Origin: Lachnospiraceae bacterium UBA1778
Lineage (GTDB): Bacteria > Bacillota > Clostridia > Lachnospirales > Lachnospiraceae
Assembly (NCBI GenBank): GCA_002315255.1
Contig: DCGM01000091.1
Span: forward strand, 1 to 10,688
Length of the DNA stretch: 10,688 nucleotides
Reading direction: 5' to 3'
The translations under genes and the position numbers were made by a program. A model generated the notes under the pieces. It did no database searches. It saw only the letters and a program-made list of their open reading frames with translations, and was not told where the DNA came from. Below are positions 6,978 to 10,688 of the stretch, piece by piece; the stretch's first letter is position 1, and each line of letters begins with the position of its first letter.

Positions 6978-7454
6978 TTATTCCACCCGGATGGAGCCAA
7001 TCACCTGATCTTCATACGGCTTGTCGCTCCAGTCCCGCGGCGCGGTCACGATCAGATCGGCCGTCTTCATTCCTTCCGTCACCTTTCCGAATGCGGCATA
7101 GCTGCCGTCGAGATGCGGCGCATCTTCTACCATGATAAAGAACTGAGAGCCTGCAGAGTTCGGGCTCATCGAGCGCGCCATCGAAAGGACGCCGCGCGTA
7201 TGCTTTAAGTCATTCTTCACGCCGTTCTTCGAGAACTCTCCCTTAATCGTCCAGCCCGGTCCGCCTGTGCCGGTGCCGTAGGGGCAGCCGCCCTGGATCA
7301 TGAATCCCGGGATGACGCGGTGAAAGATCAGTCCGTCGTAGAAGCCGCTGTTTGCCAGTTTTTCAAAGTTTTCGACCGAAATCGGCGCAATCTCCTCGTA
7401 GAGCTCGCCCTTCATCGTATAGCCGTTTTCCATTGTAATCGTAAATTTTTTCAT
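6978..7454 (-). CDS. Cyclophilin-type peptidyl-prolyl isomerase
   Basis: Catalyses cis-trans isomerisation of X-Pro bonds. The 158-residue protein is a single cyclophilin domain. Its catalytic segment is FHRVIPGFMIQGG (44-56, Arg46 being the catalytic Arg by family comparison). MARSMSPNSAGSQFF (92-106) and LDGSYAAFGKV (115-125) complete the active-site and binding face. The position occupied by Trp in cyclosporin-sensitive human cyclophilin A is not Trp here, as in many bacterial forms. There is no signal peptide, so it acts in the cytosol. The ATG at 7454 has a strong purine-rich site (AAGGAGAAAGG). It follows the rRNA methyltransferase gene by 83 nt and is immediately followed by the glycosyltransferase. 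Confidence 0.96.
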   Translation of the reverse strand: MKKFTITMENGYTMKGELYEEIAPISVENFEKLANSGFYDGLIFHRVIPGFMIQGGCPYGTGTGGPGWTIKGEFSKNGVKNDLKHTRGVLSMARSMSPNSAGSQFFIMVEDAPHLDGSYAAFGKVTEGMKTADLIVTAPRDWSDKPYEDQVIGSIRVE

Positions 7455-7537
7455 TTTTTTCCTTTCTCCTTGCGGGCGTTTTCCGCCTGTAGGACATATT
7501 ATCTGATTTCATGTAAAAACTGCTGTTCGCCGACCGC

Positions 7538-8773
7538 TCAGATCACCTGGAACAGATAAAACTTGAGATAATCTGTCTCCGGCACATTCCAGAGAATCGG
7601 ATGGTCCGGCCCCTGCTGACGCGCTTCAATCTGCTTTAACTCGACTCCCGCATCCCTCGCCGCGCTCTTTAACATCCGGACGAACTGGTCCTGCGGCATA
7701 AAATGGCTGCAGGATGCTGTCGCGAAATAACCGCCGCGCGGAAGGAGCTTCAATGCGCGGAAATTGATCTCTTTATAGCCTTTTTCCGCATGATCGACCG
7801 TCTTTCGCGATTTCGTAAACGCCGGCGGATCCAGGATGATAAAGTCATACGGATGGCCGCCTTTTTCAATGAGCTCGGGCAGCAGGTCAAACACATCTGC
7901 GGTCACAAACTCCATACGGTCTGCGAGCCCGTTCCGTTCTGCGTTCCGTTTCGCCATCCCGATCGCGTTTTCTGAAATATCAACCGCTGTAACCGAAAGC
8001 GCCCCGCCCTTCGCGGCATTCATTGCGAAGGAACCGGTATGCGTAAAGCAGTCTAACACCTTTCGGCCCTTCGCAAGCTTCATCACGGCGAGCCGGTTAT
8101 ATTTCTGGTCTAAGAAGAAGCCGGTCTTCTGGCCGTTCTCGACATCGACAGAGTAATAGATTCCGTTTTCGCAGATTTCAGTCTCCGCGCTCGCGGGAAT
8201 CTCTTTTCCGGGAAGCGCAAACCAGCCTTTTCCTTCTTCGAGTCCCTCGAGTTTCCGGATGGCTACGTCGTTCCGTTCAAAGAGTCCGCGGATAACAGCG
8301 CCGTCCGCTTCGAGTTCTTCTATGATGATCGGGAAAAGCATCGATTTGATCCGCTCAATGCCAACCGAGAGGACCTGCGTGACGACGAGGTCATTGAACC
8401 GGTCGACGGTGAGCCCCGGGAATCCGTCCGCTTCACCGAAAATCAGCCGGCAGCAACGGTAGTCTTCTTCGCCCATAACGGCCTTCCGATAGTCGAGCGC
8501 ATAGCGCACGCGCCGACGCCAGAAGCTCGCGTCAAACGTATCATTCGCATTCTTTGAAAGGAGGCGGATCCGGATTTTGCTCTTTTCGCTGTAAAAGCCG
8601 GTGCCGAGGTATTTTCCGTTTTCGGAAACCGCATCGATCAGGCAGCCGTTTTCCATTGAAAGGCTTTCCACCCGGATCACCTCCGCTTCATAAATCCACG
8701 GATGCCCGTCTTCTACCCAGCGCGTCCCTTTTTTCGTAATAATTGCCTTTGGAAACTGTCGCTCCTGTTTCAT
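7538..8773 (-). CDS. rlmI: RlmI-type 23S rRNA (cytosine-C5) methyltransferase
   Basis: Predicted to methylate C5 of a cytosine in 23S rRNA (C1962 in E. coli) using S-adenosylmethionine. The 411-residue length is close to that of the E. coli enzyme. An N-terminal PUA domain (about 5-75, with HPWIYEAEV) binds RNA. A central beta-rich segment includes GFFLDQKYNR (218-227). The Rossmann-fold methyltransferase domain follows. It has motif I VLDCFTHTGSFAM (239-251), acidic AVDIS (263-267), motif IV LDPPAF (314-319) and the catalytic-Cys region ATASCSHFM (351-359). The C-terminal HPILWNVPETDYL also fits the family. The ATG at 8773 overlaps the previous gene's stop as ATGA and has GGGAG 6 nt upstream. 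The exact target base is assumed from homologues. Confidence 0.93.
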   Translation of the reverse strand: MKQERQFPKAIITKKGTRWVEDGHPWIYEAEVIRVESLSMENGCLIDAVSENGKYLGTGFYSEKSKIRIRLLSKNANDTFDASFWRRRVRYALDYRKAVMGEEDYRCCRLIFGEADGFPGLTVDRFNDLVVTQVLSVGIERIKSMLFPIIIEELEADGAVIRGLFERNDVAIRKLEGLEEGKGWFALPGKEIPASAETEICENGIYYSVDVENGQKTGFFLDQKYNRLAVMKLAKGRKVLDCFTHTGSFAMNAAKGGALSVTAVDISENAIGMAKRNAERNGLADRMEFVTADVFDLLPELIEKGGHPYDFIILDPPAFTKSRKTVDHAEKGYKEINFRALKLLPRGGYFATASCSHFMPQDQFVRMLKSAARDAGVELKQIEARQQGPDHPILWNVPETDYLKFYLFQVI

Positions 8774-9567
8774 TCCATACTCCCTTTCGCCGCGCGTTTA
8801 CTGCAGCCCGCAAGCATAATCAGCACCTGGGACGGCAGATAGAAAATCCAGATCAGGCTGCTCAGTAAAACCTGAAGGCTATAGGGGATTCCCAAAAGGC
8901 CTCCTACTCCGTTCGCCGCAACGCAGATATCGCATAAGATAAATAAAAAGAATCCCGGAATCAGCGGCCAGTAAAGCGGTGTCTTCACCGTGACGCAAAT
9001 TCCGTCTATCAGATTAAAAATCAGGTTGACTCCATAGATGGCGCCGACATAGATAAGATAGTCCATCTTCAGCACAATGCATGCCACTACGGCCCCTGCT
9101 ATAAGGGCAAGCCGATGGATCAGCGACGGAAGGAAAATCTTCCGGTTCACGGTCCAGATCCGGAGGAAATGGAAGACCTGCGCGCCGATAAAGATGGTGA
9201 CGGCGATTTCATAATACCCGCCGAGAATCACGAGGAAAAAATCCGCGCCCAATGTAAAGACGAACGCAATGAACCGGAAAACCGATTCCGTATCCCGGTG
9301 TTTCGCAAGCATTAAAGCCGATGTAAGGAAGCAAAGCACCATCGCGCTGTAGGTGATCAGCACCGACGCCGAATAGGAAAGATCCGCACATGCGATATGG
9401 AAAAAGAGAATCGCTTCCATAACCACATAGAAAAGCATCCAGGTGCAGTAAAACACCTGCTTCCACTTCCCGTTTCCGGCAGTCGGACGATGGGCCGTTT
9501 CGTCCATCTTCTCTTTATTTTCTACAGTTTCATCTTTATTTTCTACAGTTTCAGTTTCAACTGTCAT
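8770..9567 (-). CDS. YhhN/TMEM86-like eight-pass membrane protein
   Basis: An integral membrane protein of 265 residues with about eight hydrophobic segments (roughly 36-60, 65-88, 95-115, 118-138, 146-167, 169-195, 198-218, 227-254). The layout and two buried acidic spots fit the YhhN/TMEM86 family, some members of which are lysoplasmalogenases cleaving vinyl-ether lysolipids. The acidic spots are FTLGADFFLVILG (Asp109) and FFLFILCD (Asp213), followed by FYLPSQVLIML near the C terminus. That assignment is moderate, and catalytic activity is unproved. Plasmalogens occur in many anaerobic Clostridia, which would suit such an enzyme. The start at 9567 is chosen because GGGAG lies 8 nt upstream and because longer frames (to 9609 or 9660) run up to or across the promoter at 9632-9660. 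The acidic N-terminal tail contains two perfect ETVENK(D/E) repeats. It is the first gene of the minus-strand run. Confidence 0.85.
   Translation of the reverse strand: MTVETETVENKDETVENKEKMDETAHRPTAGNGKWKQVFYCTWMLFYVVMEAILFFHIACADLSYSASVLITYSAMVLCFLTSALMLAKHRDTESVFRFIAFVFTLGADFFLVILGGYYEIAVTIFIGAQVFHFLRIWTVNRKIFLPSLIHRLALIAGAVVACIVLKMDYLIYVGAIYGVNLIFNLIDGICVTVKTPLYWPLIPGFFLFILCDICVAANGVGGLLGIPYSLQVLLSSLIWIFYLPSQVLIMLAGCSKRAAKGSME
9512..9553. repeat. Perfect 21-bp tandem duplication
   Basis: Copies at 9512-9532 and 9533-9553 are identical over 21 bases. In the minus-strand gene they encode two in-frame heptapeptides (ETVENKD, ETVENKE; residues 6-19) in the cytosolic tail before the first membrane segment. 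A partial third copy sits at the very N terminus (MTVET). Perfect identity points to recent slippage. Confidence 0.95.
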
Positions 9568-9631
9568 AAAAGCGGCTCCCGTTTCTTTGTGGGACGAACT
9601 TTCGCCCATTCCACGCAATAATCGTTTTATT

Positions 9632-9660
9632 ATTATACCATAAGAACCCGATTTTAACAC
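9632..9660 (-). promoter_or_regulatory. Leftward promoter of the minus-strand gene run
   Basis: On the minus strand TATAAT (9637-9632) is preceded by TG at the -15/-14 position (an extended -10). After a 17-nt spacer comes GTGTTA (9660-9655), a weak -35 with three of six consensus bases. Expected transcription starts near 9625, leaving a leader of about 60 nt before the ATG at 9567. Confidence 0.7.
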
Positions 9661-9773
9661 CCTTGATTTTCAAATAAACCGCTTATGGGCGCCGGCCTGA
9701 TCTGTCCATCTGCCATTCTTCTTTCTCTTCGCAGAAGCACATTGTTCCCGCGTCAGCATCTGATAATCCGCCA

Positions 9774-9802
9774 ATGACTTTATGACAAAAAAATGCTATA
9801 AT
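9774..9802 (+). promoter_or_regulatory. Rightward promoter of the Nudix gene
   Basis: ATGACT (9774-9779; four of six -35 consensus bases), a 17-nt spacer, then a perfect TATAAT (9797-9802) with TG one base upstream (extended -10). It fits a sigma-70/SigA-type promoter. Transcription should start near 9810, about 35 nt before the ATG. It is divergent from the leftward promoter, with some 135 bp between the two -10 boxes that otherwise show nothing I can name. Confidence 0.8.
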
Positions 9803-9812
9803 ATATAAAATC

Positions 9813-9834
9813 ATCGTTCAGATTATCGTTCAGA
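9813..9834 (+). repeat. 12-bp-period direct repeat in the Nudix leader
   Basis: ATCGTTCAGA occurs at 9813-9822 and again at 9825-9834. The second copy runs into the AGAAAGGA ribosome binding site 5 nt before the ATG at 9845. It could be a chance duplication or a small operator; nothing else supports a regulator site. Confidence 0.5.
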
Positions 9835-9844
9835 AAGGATCCTT

Positions 9845-10507
9845 ATGAAACCAGTCATCAAACAGGAAAATGTCGAGACGCTTTTCGACTCCCGATATAT
9901 CAAGATTTACGACCTCCAGTATGCGGAGGGCGCGCATTACTTTAACGCGAGCCGCCGTGAAAAAGAGAACCTCGCAGCTATTAAGACGGATGAAGAATTC
10001 CGGAGCGATTTTCCGGATGCCGTGACGATCATTGTCATCCTCCGTTCGGACAATGCGCCGGATCGTCTCCTTCTTTCGATGGAGTACCGCTATCCCGCAG
10101 GCCGTTATCTCTTAAGCCCGCCGGCGGGACTTCTCGACCCGGAGGACCGGGCTTTCGGGAAAGACGCAGAGATCGTTGCGGCAAAACGTGAGGTGTTCGA
10201 AGAAACCGGCCTCGAAATTACGGAGGAGGATTCCATCCGGGTTTTCAACCCGCTTCTCCTTTCAAGCCCCGGCATGACGGACGAGAGTAACGGTATCGTG
10301 CTCGCGGTCTGCCATCGCAATGACCTCTCCTTCTTATCGCATGCCGGTGCAGTCGGCACAGAAAACTTCGGCGAGTTTAAGCTTCTCACACGCGAGGACG
10401 CAAAAAAAGCCCTAAAAGACGGCCGCGACGAAAACGGCAACTATTATTCCGTTTATACCGCTCTCGCGCTTTTAACCTTCGTTTCCGGCCTCTACGAAGC
10501 CCTCTGA
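9845..10507 (+). CDS. Nudix hydrolase, ADP-ribose-pyrophosphatase-like
   Basis: Predicted to hydrolyse a nucleoside diphosphate linked to another group (ADP-ribose or a related compound) with Mg2+; the substrate is not determined. The 220-residue protein has SPPAG (91-95) leading into the Nudix region. The core REVFEETGL (115-123) is a perfect REUxEExGU match, with metal-binding Glu119 and Glu120. The loop between Gly95 and Arg115 is six residues longer than the classic 23-residue box, and its early Glu position appears to be Asp. The N-terminal half has strands typical of ADPR-type enzymes (FDSRYIKIYDLQYAEG, AVTIIVIL, LLLSMEYRYPAG). The AGAAAGGA site 5 nt before the ATG and the promoter at 9774-9802 fix the start. 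It is the only rightward gene and seems to be transcribed alone. Confidence 0.92.
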   Translation: MKPVIKQENVETLFDSRYIKIYDLQYAEGAHYFNASRREKENLAAIKTDEEFRSDFPDAVTIIVILRSDNAPDRLLLSMEYRYPAGRYLLSPPAGLLDPEDRAFGKDAEIVAAKREVFEETGLEITEEDSIRVFNPLLLSSPGMTDESNGIVLAVCHRNDLSFLSHAGAVGTENFGEFKLLTREDAKKALKDGRDENGNYYSVYTALALLTFVSGLYEAL

Positions 10508-10520
10508 CGCACCCCGCCAG

Positions 10521-10688
10521 GCAGCTGCTCTGTCTGTTCGCAGGCGTCTGAGCGCATACCCGCTTATTCTTAAGGCGATTTAGCGAAGTTCCCGCCACGA
10601 GCTTACCCGCAGCTGATGAGCAGCTGTTCTGTCTGTACGCAGGCGGCTGAGCGCATACCCGCCTATTCTTAAGGCCGATTTAGCGAGG
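10521..10688. repeat. 68-bp direct repeats at a 99-bp period
   Basis: Copy 1 (10521-10588) and copy 2 (10620-10688, running into the window edge) both read GCAGCTG, then CTGTCTG, GAGCGCATACCCGC and TATTCTTAAGGC, ending TTTAGCGA. They differ at a handful of bases, including one inserted C. A 31-bp spacer separates them. They begin 13 bp after the Nudix stop. No gene is evident here; the array may continue past the window. Confidence 0.9.
10610..10626. other. Short perfect hairpin between the direct repeats
   Basis: CAGCTG, a 5-nt loop (ATGAG) and CAGCTG form a 6-bp perfect stem at the junction of the spacer and the second repeat copy. No T-run follows on either strand, so it is not a standard terminator. 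Confidence 0.35.

Noticed and set aside
7475..7487. Hairpin between rlmI and the cyclophilin gene
   Set aside because: A 4-bp stem (GGCG/CGCC) with no T-run; likely chance. No convincing promoter was found in this gap either.
9568..9660. Longer starts for the YhhN-like protein at 9609 or 9660
   Set aside because: The 9660 start lies at the upstream edge of the promoter's -35 box, so it would not be in the transcript. The 9609 ATG has its only SD-like bases directly against the start codon.
10492..10656. Tiny minus-strand ORFs in the terminal repeats (MRS-type) as real genes
   Set aside because: No ribosome binding site. Of three differences in the shared codons, two change the amino acid, and the C-terminal parts diverge, so the repeat looks non-coding.

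Overview
The window looks like the chromosome of a moderately GC-rich Bacillota, most likely a Clostridia or Lachnospiraceae-type bacterium. The evidence is AGGAGG-type ribosome binding sites, extended -10 promoters, dense same-strand gene packing, and a gene set typical of these genomes (MgtE, DAG-type GT4 glycosyltransferase, MATE, RlmI, cyclophilin). The family-level guess is inference. No phage, IS, CRISPR, tRNA or rRNA was seen.

Layout: nine firm genes plus one newly called small gene fill the minus strand from 9567 down to 41, in transcription order. They are a YhhN-like eight-pass membrane protein, an RlmI-type 23S rRNA methyltransferase (ATGA overlap), a cyclophilin peptidyl-prolyl isomerase, a GT4 glycosyltransferase (1 nt after the cyclophilin stop) and a MATE efflux protein. 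Next come a 46-residue single-pass membrane protein, a stretch of degenerate 30-bp tandem repeats, an inositol-monophosphatase-family protein, a tandem-GNAT acetyltransferase (22-23 nt overlap), an unrecognised 218-residue soluble protein and the magnesium transporter MgtE. Short gaps and overlaps suggest cotranscription over much of this run. The only clear promoter for it lies at 9632-9660, and internal promoters cannot be excluded.

A 277-bp divergent region (9568-9844) carries that promoter and a second, rightward one. The rightward promoter drives a Nudix hydrolase (9845-10507). After the Nudix gene the window ends in two copies of a roughly 68-bp direct repeat at a 99-bp period.

The genes are mostly housekeeping: RNA modification, protein folding, membrane lipid or glycolipid work, efflux, Mg2+ uptake and nucleotide clean-up. 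No defence or secondary-metabolite system is apparent. The unusual thread is the set of short tandem duplications at or just before gene starts: 36 bp in the MATE gene, 21 bp in the YhhN-like gene, about 30 bp x3 before the phosphatase, and 12 bp in the Nudix leader. The repeats before the phosphatase read as a decapeptide-repeat small ORF broken by one missing base. The 46-residue membrane protein beside the MATE gene is the other object worth following up.
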